64,000 bases of DNA from Megaleporinus macrocephalus (taxonomy: Eukaryota > Chordata > Actinopteri > Characiformes > Anostomidae), in the NCBI GenBank assembly GCA_021613375.1, contig CM038709.1, positions 35,111,915 to 35,175,914 on the forward strand, in the 5' to 3' direction. A model generated the notes under the pieces. It did not search any database, had not been told where the DNA came from, and was given only the letters and a program-made list of their open reading frames with translations. Positions 25,301 to 32,545 of this stretch are shown piece after piece; position 1 is the stretch's first letter; every line of letters begins with the position of its first letter. Position numbers and translations under genes: made by a program.

Positions 25301-28300
25301 CAATAGGAAAGCTTAAGCTGGACCAATCAGATTGCATAGTTTGGTTAACCAATCAGACCACTGATTTGGTGCTGTCACTTAACTTCTGCGCGCTGTTGGA
25401 ACCACCTCCCAAACTCCGTTTCCAGGCACAGATACAATGCTAGTTTATGTTTCTTTAGCAAAAAGTTTGTTTTAAAGAAGATAACAGGCAGGCTCTGTGC
25501 AGTGGTTTTGCAGTGGCAGTGGTTAGTTAACTAACCCAGGCATTTGCTGAGCTTTGGTCAGCTTTTGCATTAGAAAAAACACTGCAGGACACTAGTTAGC
25601 CAGTATATCAGAACACACACAAATTGTACAGTGCCTCTTGTTTTACTAGTAGTGAGCATTGATCAACATAACTTTTAATGAACTAACTTTTAGCAGTACA
25701 GATTCACACATTCACACAAACATGCAAATCTTTTCTACAAATAAAAAAATATATTTTTATATATTTAAAATAGTTTTCCACATTTGCACATTTGATTTAT
25801 TATTAACATTATTTTTTGTTTCAAGTTTGCACATTCCAGTTAATTTGTGGATTTGGATATTACGTGCATGTAGTTGTTTAAACGCAGCTGCAAGTTTCAG
25901 TACATTTGTGGCTATTGTTTCACAAACTCAAAATCTTTATGACCCAATTTTGACTCCATACTGGTATCCTCTGTTGGGGTGATGGTGTAATTATTCATAA
26001 CACTCTCATTAAAGAGAAAAAGAAACTTGTTCCCATCTCTGTCATTCTCATCACTCCGTGGTCGCTCTCTTCCGACCCTTACTGTAATAAGGAAGGCTCG
26101 CTGAGGATATTGTAATAGTTGCTCAGCACTAAAGGAAATTGGGCAAAAGGCGTTGCATTCTGCAGATCATGTGATTAATCTGACACAGAGTAGTTCCCTT
26201 ACACGACTGCAGCACTTGTGTGTATACACACAGAGATATTTAAAGCACTGTTAGGTCTTTTTGTTTTGTTTTTTGTTTTTTTCTGGGGGGGGTTATAAAA
26301 ATGTTGTTGTAAGGAATGCTAGGAAGGTATAATATTTTAATATAATGTAAGACTTTCATTTTGACAGTATTAAATTATTTCAGAATGTTATTTATGTTCA
26401 TTTTTTAAAGCTCTTTTTAAGATTTCTTATTGGTTGGGCTAATGCATCTGCTTTAAAAGTGCCAGTTTTGTGTCCCTCACTCTCTTCTGCCTCACTCAAT
26501 TGCTACAGGGAAAAAGAACAAGTTGCGGGTGTACTACCTGTCCTGGCTGAGAAACAAGATTCTCCACAATGACCCTGAGGTGGAGAAAAAACAGGGCTGG
26601 ACCACCGTAGGGGACCTGGAGGGGTGCGTCCACTACAAAGTTGGTATGTTCCCTGTTTGGAGCAAAGGCTGAAATTGATAAAAATCTCATAATAAAAATC
26701 TACCTCATATCATGGGTTCTGTATGAATTATGTGTTTTTTTTCTATACAGCATGATGTCTTAATTTTGTAAGATAAATTTGTCTGCCATCTTAATTTTTT
26801 TAAGCTGACTGTCATTAACAGGTTTACAGCTTAGGCTTCAGGTGTGTTTTGATAGTCAGTTGCTGCTATTGGGTCTTACAATGTTATTTGTGCCAGTAAC
26901 AGTAGGTTGCAATAAAACTTGCCTCTGTTCTTTTTTTGTGTTCAGTAAAGTATGAAAGGATCAAGTTCCTGGTTCTTGCTCTGAAGAACTCTGTGGAGGT
27001 GTATGCTTGGGCCCCGAAGCCCTACCATAAGTTCATGGCTTTTAAGGTCAGTTGGGCTATGTGATAATTGCACGACTGAATTAATTTCTGAGGTATGGAC
27101 AGATTTGACTGCCACTGCAAGCAGTTAAGGTTCTTGTGGTACTTTAATTGATCTTTGGTGATTAGATTTTTATATTTCAACTTGATCTAAATGAATTGGT
27201 ATTCTTAAGAAATTAGGGGACTTTTTACCTCTTCTCTGTCAGTCATTTGGTGACCTGGTACACAAGCCCCTCTTGGTTGACCTGACGGTGGAGGAGGGCC
27301 AGAGATTAAAGGTCATCTATGGCTCCTGCTCAGGGTTCCATGCTGTGGATGTGGACTCAGGAGCTGTGTACGACATTTATCTGCCCACTCACGTATGTGT
27401 TGTAACCATTATTAATGAATTTATGCTTACTTGGAATTCACACCTTACATATCAGCATACCCCTTACAGCAAGCTCTGCCTTCACAAGGTGTGTAATTAG
27501 TTTAAAAAAATTCCACTCAGTAGTGGAGTAGTGATTCTCTACACCCACATTTTTGAGCCACCGTTCATTTGTTTTTATTGATTGTTTTGATTGAAAAGGA
27601 AACACTTCTGGGTTTTATTAAATCACTAATAATTTGGAACAGTAAAGAGAAATACAGGTACAGAACAGTACAGGTGACTAAATGAGGAAGAGGTCAATAA
27701 CAATGGTATTTTTCATGTTTAGATCCAGACCAGTATTCAGTCCCATGCCATCATCATTCTGCCAAACACGGATGGGATAGAGCTTCTAGTGTGTTATGAG
27801 GACGAGGGTGTGTATGTCAACACCTACGGCCGTATCACAAAAGATGTGGTGCTACAGTGGGGCGAGATGCCTACCTCTGTGGGTATGTAAATAAGCTTAC
27901 GCAGCCATATACACAAGCGCAGTAGTATACCAGACATGCTGACAGGCATAAAACACAAAACCAGCTGAATGATTCTGTCCATTACAGACTGAAAATGCAT
28001 CAATTTAACGTCTGTTGTCTCCTTTTACTGGCCAGTGTGATCATGTCACACGTTCACTAAACCCAAAAAAATGATGTGTACACTTATTGTGACAGTTTGG
28101 ATACAATTTACATATTGTATTCACAAATAAAGGTTGGTTGATTTTTGCTCTTTTGTGTTCCCGGGGGCACAGGACATCGAATTTTAGTCTGATATGATTG
28201 TCATTTAGCTGTAGGCTCAGATTTTTCTGGGTGGCTTATAAACTGTGCAACAGACAGGCTACGGGTAAATCCTGATTCAGTGTATCTGTATTTTTTCTCC

Positions 28301-29258
28301 TTCCCTTTCAGCATACATTCGCTCCAACCAGATCATGGGCTGGGGTGAGAAGGCTATTGAGATTCGCTCTGTAGAGACTGGCCACCTGGATGGAGTCTTC
28401 ATGCATAAGAGGGCCCAGAGGCTCAAGTTCCTGTGTGAACGAAACGACAAGGTGTTTGTTTTGCTGGCACACACACAATTCCTGTTTTCACAAGTATAAA
28501 GGAAAAATAGAGATTTGTTTGTGACATTTTATCACTTCAGCAGTATCACTAATCACCACAGTCCCGTGTTGGCCATTTTTACAGCTTGTTTCTCCTCAGC
28601 TATTTAATTATGCTGCTGGTCCACAAGTTCCTAATCTCCATTCGTGTCCAGAATAATTATGGTTAGATTTTAAAGCTAAAACGTTTGAAGTTTTTCACTA
28701 ACAAGTGATGGAAGCTTATTGTTTGTCGAAACAAAACCTTCTGCCTCCACAGCGGGATTAAGTGTGGAAACAAAGGACTGTCTGGTTAGCGGGATGGAGT
28801 GATAATGGAGTGGTTTCAAGTCAGGAGAAACTCTACGAGTTACTTAAAAACTCCTTCACTCTTTGAACAAAAGCGCATTTTCTACTCTGCACATGCCCTG
28901 GTTTACACTTCTGCTACTGTTTTTAGCTCTGTAACATGCTTTAGTACATTTTTTATAAATCATCCCTGTGTTATATGGTGGTATTGCAGTTTTTATGATG
29001 GTAATTGGTGTGGTTTAAGCTTGCAGTAATTATTTTGCTACATAAGCTGTGTAGCAGCAGTGCAAAAATTTGAGAAAGCAAACCACAGACATCTACAAAG
29101 TAACTGATAAACTGATTTTTTTTGACAGTTTGTCTAATTCATGTGTATGTTATTTATTATGCATTTATTTGCAGGTTTTCTTTGCATCAGTGCGCTCAGG
29201 AGGTTCCAGCCAGGTCTATTTCATGACCTTGGGGCGGACCTCTCTGCTTAGCTGGTAA
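4736..29258 (+). CDS. map4k4: map4k4 (HGK) Ste20-family kinase, 3' half: linker and CNH domain, 15 exons
   Basis: MAP4K4 is a cytoplasmic germinal-centre kinase acting upstream of JNK and in Hippo and focal-adhesion signalling. Its C-terminal citron-homology (CNH) domain binds regulatory partners such as Rap2 GTPases. Fifteen exons here, all with GT-AG borders and matching phases, join into 1965 nt: 654 codons and a stop. In order they encode a Pro/Ser-rich linker ([30 protein letters not shown]; a Ser-rich run), the acidic [20 protein letters not shown] and [11 protein letters not shown] segment, the [18 protein letters not shown] motif, and the CNH domain from [13 protein letters not shown] to the end. 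The C-terminus [16 protein letters not shown] distinguishes MAP4K4 from its paralogues MINK1 and TNIK, as does [15 protein letters not shown]. The kinase domain and coiled coil lie upstream of the window. The neighbouring il1r2 matches mammalian gene order. Confidence 0.96.
4892..7560. other. map4k4 intron, no further feature
   Basis: About 2.7 kb between two secure exons. Open frames here (5204-5596, 6641-6886, 7015-7228) have no recognisable domain and no matching splice phases. The alternatively spliced exons found at this place in mammals were not identified. Confidence 0.5.
7561..7655 (+). CDS. map4k4: map4k4 exon: [14 protein letters not shown] linker
   Basis: Acceptor CTCTGGAAG ending at 7560 and donor GTATGT from 7656. 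Phase 0 in, phase 2 out. It encodes [18 protein letters not shown] and then [13 protein letters not shown]. The block is highly conserved in vertebrate MAP4K4. The alternatively used exons that lie before it in mammals (beginning VQWSHLASLK) were looked for in 4892-7560 and not recognised. Confidence 0.92.
7741..7871 (+). CDS. map4k4: map4k4 exon: LVWERVER and serine-rich run
   Basis: Only an 85-bp intron separates it from the preceding exon. Acceptor CTCCATAG ends at 7740 and the donor is GTGAGT from 7872; phase 2 in, phase 1 out. It encodes [18 protein letters not shown], then a Ser/Thr-rich low-complexity run, then ADRFRPRS. The longer minus-strand frame at 7480-7887 overlaps both exons and is a shadow. 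Confidence 0.93.
8790..10202 (+). mobile_element. Tc1/mariner element with intact terminal repeats, internally deleted
   Basis: The ends are near-perfect inverted repeats: TATACACTTCCCCAAAAAAA with TAAAGGGAACACTT on the left, and AGTGTTCCCTTTATTTTTTT with GAGCAGTGTATA on the right. TA dinucleotides flank it, as expected for Tc1/mariner insertion. The inside is a plus-strand transposase of the group whose termini read TACACTGCTCAAAAAAATAA. Recognisable blocks are the helix-turn-helix region near 9120-9250, the [16 protein letters not shown] block near 9545-9580, and [20 protein letters not shown] near 9780-9835. Pieces present in intact relatives are missing around 9355 and 9470-9510, so the enzyme cannot be made. 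It sits in a map4k4 intron. Confidence 0.92.
9130..10012 (+). pseudogene. Tc1-like transposase pseudogene
   Basis: Coding remains of a DD(E/D) transposase in several frames. The best preserved segment, 9665-9890, reads [20 protein letters not shown] then [20 protein letters not shown] and includes the conserved [12 protein letters not shown] motif around the last catalytic acid. Frame changes near 9665, and apparent deletions upstream remove part of the catalytic core. Minus-strand frames here are shadows. Confidence 0.85.
10411..10890. repeat. Pair of 19-bp direct repeats about 460 bp apart
   Basis: The word ATTGTATTGTGGCATAATT occurs at about 10414-10432 and again at about 10870-10888. The interval between them has no coding signal. 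It could be a relic of an insertion or a short dispersed repeat present twice; the copies are identical over the 19 bases. Confidence 0.5.
11598..11692 (+). CDS. map4k4: map4k4 exon: SSKSEGSP linker
   Basis: Acceptor TTCCTGCAG ends at 11597 and the donor is GTGAGA from 11693. Phase 1 in, phase 0 out. It encodes [18 protein letters not shown] and [14 protein letters not shown]. The [13 protein letters not shown] start is conserved in mammals; the rest of the exon is diverged, as expected of a disordered linker. Ending after GTGGTG (VV) gives the consensus donor and keeps phase 0 into DLTALAKE. Confidence 0.9.
12267..12445 (+). CDS. map4k4: map4k4 exon: [20 protein letters not shown] and acidic segment
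   Basis: Acceptor AATTACAG ends at 12266 and the donor is GTAGGC from 12446. Phase 0 in, phase 2 out. It encodes [40 protein letters not shown] and then an acidic [10 protein letters not shown] tail. The [10 protein letters not shown] form, rather than the ELRIEE forms of the paralogues, helps assign the gene to MAP4K4. Confidence 0.95.
12889..13003 (+). CDS. map4k4: map4k4 exon: [17 protein letters not shown]
   Basis: Acceptor GATTAACAG ends at 12888 and the donor is GTGTCA from 13004. Phase 2 in, phase 0 out. It encodes [38 protein letters not shown]. It matches the mammalian linker segment [17 protein letters not shown] and ends at the same conserved VRQ. Confidence 0.93.
13004..16070. 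other. map4k4 intron with small inverted repeat, otherwise featureless
   Basis: Contains an inverted repeat at 13078-13176 (see its own entry), a poly-T run at 15060-15079 and AT-rich sequence. The frame at 14264-14731 (155 codons) has no recognised domain and I do not call it a gene. Confidence 0.5.
13078..13176. repeat. Short inverted repeat, MITE-like fragment
   Basis: GTCCTCAGGGACCC at 13078-13091 is the exact reverse complement of GGGTCCCTGAGGAC at 13163-13176, with a 71-bp spacer. This CCTCAGGGACC word occurs in common fish interspersed repeats, so I read it as a small non-autonomous element rather than a regulatory hairpin. Confidence 0.5.
16071..16182 (+). CDS. map4k4: map4k4 exon: [18 protein letters not shown]
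   Basis: Acceptor CATGTGCAG ends at 16070 and the donor is GTAAGT from 16183. Phase 0 in, phase 1 out. It encodes [37 protein letters not shown]. The [12 protein letters not shown] motif just before the CNH domain is conserved across the MAP4K4/MINK1/TNIK group; LLQISPS is the MAP4K4 form. Confidence 0.95.
16330..17046 (-). mobile_element. Tc1-like element, antisense, 3' truncated
   Basis: Read on the minus strand, it starts at a Tc1-type end (about 17046, TACAGTGCCTGCAAGTAGTA). An N-terminal transposase region follows near 16670-16400. It translates to [20 protein letters not shown], then a helix-turn-helix [20 protein letters not shown] and TVNLPRPGQ, the usual Tc1 DNA-binding and linker blocks. 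The catalytic domain is absent, so this is a fragment, and stops are present. It lies about 150 bp downstream of the map4k4 FTPFIDPR exon. Confidence 0.75.
17320..18200 (-). pseudogene. Endogenous retrovirus-like gag remnant, antisense
   Basis: Three open pieces on the minus strand (18199-18002, 17854-17660, 17518-17324) lie in the order expected of one decayed gag gene. The first begins with a Met-Gly-Gly start, compatible with the N-myristoylated start of many retroviral Gag proteins. The last contains a CCHC-type zinc-knuckle core ([10 protein letters not shown]) in which the final cysteine is replaced, so the nucleocapsid finger is broken. Stops and frame changes separate the pieces. No protease, reverse transcriptase or envelope follows within the window. 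I infer an old retroviral or LTR-retrotransposon fragment in a map4k4 intron; the family is not assigned. Confidence 0.5.
18225..18730. repeat. Imperfect tandem array, possible leader/LTR repeats of the gag remnant
   Basis: Words such as ACAGTTACAGCTTCA, GTAACAAACAGTAAACTTC, GTGACAAAAAGCAGACTT and AAAACGCTAGG recur with an irregular period of about 60-70 bp, roughly seven or eight times. On the minus strand the array lies directly 5' of the gag-like start at 18199, where an untranslated leader or LTR would be. That link is inference. Confidence 0.65.
19311..19361. repeat. (ATT)n microsatellite
   Basis: About 17 uninterrupted ATT units. Confidence 0.97.
19365..19640. repeat. Degenerate array of a CCTTAAATTTACTGC-like word
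   Basis: The words CCTTAAATT(T/C)ACTGC, CACTTAAAATTTACTGC, CCTTAAATTCACTGC, CCTTAAATGTAGTTC and CTTTAAATGTACTGC follow each other every 20-30 bp right after the ATT microsatellite. A related word (CACCTTTAATCCA) lies before it at 19292. The units are too diverged for an exact period. Confidence 0.6.
20872..21039 (+). CDS. map4k4: map4k4 exon: start of CNH domain
   Basis: Acceptor CCTTCAG ends at 20871 and the donor is GTGAGC from 21040. Phase 1 in and out. It encodes [20 protein letters not shown], then [20 protein letters not shown] and [35 protein letters not shown] is nearly invariant in vertebrates and leads into the first blade of the CNH beta-propeller. Confidence 0.96.
21119..21262 (+). 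CDS. map4k4: map4k4 exon: CNH domain, [13 protein letters not shown]
   Basis: The 79-bp intron before it makes this and the previous exon a tight pair. Acceptor CCTTTCAG ends at 21118 and the donor is GTACTG from 21263; phase 1 in and out. It encodes [39 protein letters not shown] and LNVLVTIS, identical or nearly so to mammalian MAP4K4. Confidence 0.96.
22322..22392. repeat. A-rich (AATA)n tract
   Basis: Low-complexity (ATA)n/(AAAT)n sequence, 200-300 bp before the L1 remnant. Confidence 0.8.
22600..23600 (-). mobile_element. L1-type LINE with large internal deletion, antisense
   Basis: The minus strand starts with an ORF1 N-terminus (23547-23338). It has a coiled-coil-like [20 protein letters not shown] and then, one frame over, [20 protein letters not shown], the hallmark of L1 ORF1. 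Within about 20 residues of that motif the sequence becomes the C-terminal region of ORF2 ([38 protein letters not shown]). The rest of ORF1, the whole endonuclease and the reverse transcriptase are missing. The result is a compact LINE of about 1 kb that can only have been mobilised, if at all, by enzymes from other copies. Confidence 0.8.
22640..23323 (-). pseudogene. L1 ORF1-ORF2 fusion frame
   Basis: A 227-codon open frame that begins in the ORF1 core ([12 protein letters not shown]) and continues in frame into ORF2 C-terminal sequence with the cysteine motif [16 protein letters not shown]. It ends in DVLFF. The join lies near 23225-23250. The frame is open across the join, but the upstream ORF1 coiled coil is in another frame, so a functional protein is unlikely. 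Confidence 0.7.
24205..25135. repeat. Interspersed repeat with GGCCC-rich ends
   Basis: The left part (GCTAGACTGGGACAAAAAAT, TTGGCCCTGGCATTTTTGGC) and the right part (CGGCCCCTCAGGACTG, CGGCCCACCAGGAAAATTTT) resemble the two ends of a common fish repeat; their reverse complements share GGGCC and AAAATT words. The middle has short frames without domains. I cannot assign the class; a non-autonomous DNA element is likely. Confidence 0.4.
24984..25353. promoter_or_regulatory. Cluster of five CCAAT boxes
   Basis: CCAAT at 25018-25022, 25300-25304, 25323-25327 and 25349-25353, and the reverse form ATTGG at 24984-24988. The last three are spaced 23 and 26 bp and read GACCAATAGG, GACCAATCAG and AACCAATCAG, close to the NF-Y consensus. 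NF-Y sites in such groups are typical of promoters and LTRs. No gene start is visible next to them, so this may be a repeat-borne promoter. Confidence 0.4.
26509..26643 (+). CDS. map4k4: map4k4 exon: CNH domain, [17 protein letters not shown]
   Basis: Acceptor TTGCTACAG ends at 26508 and the donor is GTATGT from 26644. Phase 1 in and out. It encodes [44 protein letters not shown]. The intron before it is the longest in the 3' half (5.2 kb) and contains an L1 remnant and another repeat. Confidence 0.96.
26946..27046 (+). CDS. map4k4: map4k4 exon: CNH domain, [12 protein letters not shown]
   Basis: Acceptor GTGTTCAG ends at 26945 and the donor is GTCAGT from 27047. Phase 1 in, phase 0 out. It encodes [34 protein letters not shown], conserved throughout the kinase group. 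Confidence 0.96.
27243..27392 (+). CDS. map4k4: map4k4 exon: CNH domain, [19 protein letters not shown]
   Basis: Acceptor TCTGTCAG ends at 27242 and the donor is GTATGT from 27393. Fifty whole codons, phase 0 at both ends. It encodes [64 protein letters not shown] and LPTH match MAP4K4 better than TNIK or MINK1. Confidence 0.96.
27723..27882 (+). CDS. map4k4: map4k4 exon: CNH domain, [18 protein letters not shown]
   Basis: Acceptor ATGTTTAG ends at 27722 and the donor is GTATGT from 27883. Phase 0 in, phase 1 out. It encodes [53 protein letters not shown]. The IIILPNTDG and GRITKD forms are those of MAP4K4. Confidence 0.96.
28312..28451 (+). CDS. map4k4: map4k4 exon: CNH domain, [19 protein letters not shown]
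   Basis: Acceptor CCTTTCAG ends at 28311 and the donor is GTGTTT from 28452. Phase 1 in, phase 0 out. It encodes [47 protein letters not shown], essentially invariant among vertebrates. Confidence 0.96.
29175..29258 (+). CDS. map4k4: map4k4 terminal coding exon and stop
   Basis: Acceptor TATTTGCAG ends at 29174 and the stop codon TAA is at 29256-29258. It encodes [27 protein letters not shown]. This ending is diagnostic for MAP4K4 among the three closely related kinases. Confidence 0.97.
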   Translation, partial: VFFASVRSGGSSQVYFMTLGRTSLLSW

Positions 29259-32200
29259 ATGGCTCCACTGGAACAGGAATGTCAAGTCCTCCTAACGTTG
29301 CTATGACGTCAGCATAGAAAAACTACAACCATCGTAAAACTGAACGACGACTGGAGTTCCTCAATGTGACAAGCAGAAGCTGTGGCTAAAAGAAATGCTT
29401 GTGCCTGCTGTTATGACAAACTGGGAAGCTGTACAGATATTTAGATGATTACAAAAATCAAAACAGCAACATTAAAAACCCTGAGTGTGTGTGTGTTAGG
29501 TTCTTGGAGTGGAAGCCGTAAAGAGCCTAGAGCTTACAGTATTATTGCTAGCCTGTATGTTCATTTTCTAGAATTCCTGCTTGACCAACCAAGGCTGGCT
29601 GCCATAGCTACAGTCAAACGAGTGCATTTTTCTTGATTGAAGGCAAAATTGGGCTCCAGTGCTTGCATTTGTTTTCGTTTGTTTGGTTATTTTAATGTAA
29701 GTGTTCTTTTTGTTTTCAGTGGGAAAACTGAGAAAGTTGAGTGCGTTCACATGAACAGAAGTGTGTGGAATGGGGGTAGGAATAAGGCGGACCATTTAAA
29801 AATATTTTTTAAATTCAGAATATTCTATTATTAGTAGTAGTAGTATTATTATTACTATTATTATTCACTACATGTGTGAATAACCAAGGCTTGCATGTCT
29901 TGTGTCTCTAATATTTCTTCTTTTTTTCTCTTTTTTTCTGCTAAAGCCTAAGGTGCCACTCTAGTTGTTTTGGAAAAAAGCTGAGAGTGGGGAACATGCA
30001 TGGACATTTGATTATTTAACCGGCATCACCCTGCCCCTTCCAACTCACCTAAGAAGTGAGCTTAGGAAACTGGCATCTTGCCGTATTCTCTCTCTCTCTC
30101 TCTCCCCCCCCTCTAGTTAGTTTTATAGACTGTGTCTGAAATAATGTACCTGCTGTGAATAAGTGATATGAAATCAAATGGAAGTAGAGATGTGTGTCAC
30201 CTCAGTTGTGTGCATATGTGTGCGTGTATGTGTGTGTTGGCGGAAACCAAATAATTTTGGACTTTGGATTTAATAACTTGTGACATTTTCATGCAGAAAA
30301 CACTCACACTCAAAAGTTCTGCTTTTTACTTTTTTTTCCCTAATATTTGTATTTTCCCAAATATCAGATTTCATTAATGCACTAAGCTAGAAGGTAGTGT
30401 GTAAGTACTGTTTCATGGTGAACAATGAAACGTAAAAGGAGTGGATCCACTTTTTTCCCTTACTTGACAGTGTAATGACGGAGACCAAGTCTGTCCGATT
30501 CCGTCCTACATGACGCCGGGGTTTTTTGCATCGATTATATTTAGTGTTGCCTTTGCAAAGTCAGCAGTCAGGCATTTTCAGCATTTTTTGGTGTTATTCA
30601 GTTCAGCCTGACGCCTGTGTTTCCATCCGGCAACAAATAACTTTTATTAATACCTTATCGTGTGTTGTTGGCAGGAACACAGTGATCTATATACTGTTCT
30701 ACTGTGCTAAGGGATATGCGCTTCTGTGGAAGGCAATACTAACCCCAGCACAAAGGCCATTTTGCATCATATGTAAGGCTGCATGATGTGAACAGAAAAC
30801 TGTAAATCATTTTGTGATTTTCATTTTACTGCAGACTGTCTTGTCGGATGGTTCTCTGTGCCATACAGTACTGATTGTAGTTTTTTTCCATCTGCTAAGC
30901 AGCAAGAACTACTAAAGTAACTACACGAAAGATGCTAATACCTATACACATGTTACGCCCCCATGAAACATGTCTGTTGCCCCAGCATGGTCTCTCTCAG
31001 TGTGATCTCACACTCAGAATGAGAATTTTATAAAATACCCTTAGACAAAATAAACATCTGAGAGAAAAATAATAATACACATTGGCTGCCCAAAAAACGC
31101 TGAGCAAAACAATAGTGGACCAGTCGCCAGCTTTGTGTTCAGCGGGCCAACAATGGGCCACTGTCCTCCTGCTATCAGGGGATCTCTTTAGCTAAGCTAA
31201 GTAAGCCAGGAGAGAAGCCTGCTGGTTTAAAAACACAGAACTGGTTTAATTTCAGCTTTCAATCCATTAGCCACTCAAATTCAGATTTGTGTCATTATTA
31301 TCAAAACCTAATCTAAACCTGTTTTACTGAAAGTTCTGTTAGTCAGAATCAAACCTATTCTGTGCTGAGCAGAGCTGGCAGTATGCTGGTTAACTAATGC
31401 AAACCTGCTACTTCTCCTGGTTAGTAGTGCTATTTAACGTTAAGAGATTGATGTCAGATTAAAGCTTTGGCATTTATTAATGGTTGAATGTAATACATAC
31501 ATATACATACAGCTAAGCACTGAATAGCTATGTCATTACTTCAAATGAATGGTTCTACGGCCTTGAATATGGATAGCTATCCTTGTCTGACACTGGTTTT
31601 CTGTGTCCATGTAGATATACTGCTCTAACTTTTATCGTCCTTGCACAGAACCATTCGACCCTGCAGTGTTGCTTGTGGTTTAACTGGCAAGCACATGGTT
31701 TTATGACTTGCAAGCAGATCCAGTAAAGTGTAAGATGGTGGTTAAATGTTAAACTCTCACTGTCCAGTCTTTCCAGTTTATGGCGTCATCTTTTGTCTCA
31801 TGATAGGCCACCACAACGCCCCCGTCCCCAAATTCGTCCCCCCGTTGCCATTTCCCACCAGTCAATACACAGACATGCATATTTGCGCACATCAACACTC
31901 CAATAATTTTTTTTGGTATGATTTTATTTTAAATGTAGTACGTATTAATAAGTGAACTTTAACCTCTTGCTTTGTCAGGTTACTGCTTGTGGTTTTTGTT
32001 TTGCATAAAAAAAATGTGACAAATTTGAAAAGTGAAAAAGTTGAAAAGTGGTGTTAACAAACCACCACACCAGATAGAATATCCATTTTTGGGCTCCTGT
32101 TTTTACGAGCTTTGTGTGCTCTTCAGTTCTTGACATAGTACAGCATCTTAACAGTTGATGGTTTCTGTAATTTTTTTTCTCTCTCCGTCTTTAAAACTGT

Positions 32201-32545
32201 AAAACTATAATGACCTAATATAGTGCTCACTTAATATAATGCTCACCTGTTGAGAATGTTTACAGAAGCAAAGTTTTGTTACACTAATGTGCATCATTAT
32301 ATTTATGTTTTCTCTAAAAGGATTCTTTTAGGGGGTTTTTTTTCAGTTGTTTTAAAGGATAATTGTTTGCGACTGCATTCTCTCAGTGCTGTGCTGACCT
32401 TACAAAAATGTCCCTGGCTGATTGGATGTCTGTGTTTCAGTCGTGGCGCTGTATCGTTTGTCCTCTCTGTGTATGGCAGGAAGTCCTGTATTTTCTTGAT
32501 GGTCCTTTTTTTTCTTTCAAAAAATAAATTCCTAAAGTAATTTGA
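29259..32545 (+). other. map4k4: map4k4 3' UTR (putative, about 3.3 kb)
   Basis: No gene-like frame follows the stop for several kilobases, the sequence is low in recognisable repeats, and AATAAA hexamers occur at 31049-31054 and 32523-32528. The second is followed within about 30 bases by a T/G-rich stretch, as expected of a cleavage site. Mammalian map4k4 also has a 3' UTR of several kilobases. Exact ends need transcript data; short (CT)n and (GT)n tracts at 30090-30110 and 30205-30236 lie inside. Confidence 0.5.

Noticed and set aside
25659..25982. 107-codon plus-strand frame
   Set aside because: AT-rich, low-complexity start, hydrophobic by base composition, no exon signals.
4736..29258. 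Assignment of the kinase gene to tnik or mink1
   Set aside because: The C-terminus [25 protein letters not shown] and [14 protein letters not shown] match MAP4K4; TNIK and MINK1 end in NRN-type sequences. Synteny with il1r2 agrees.
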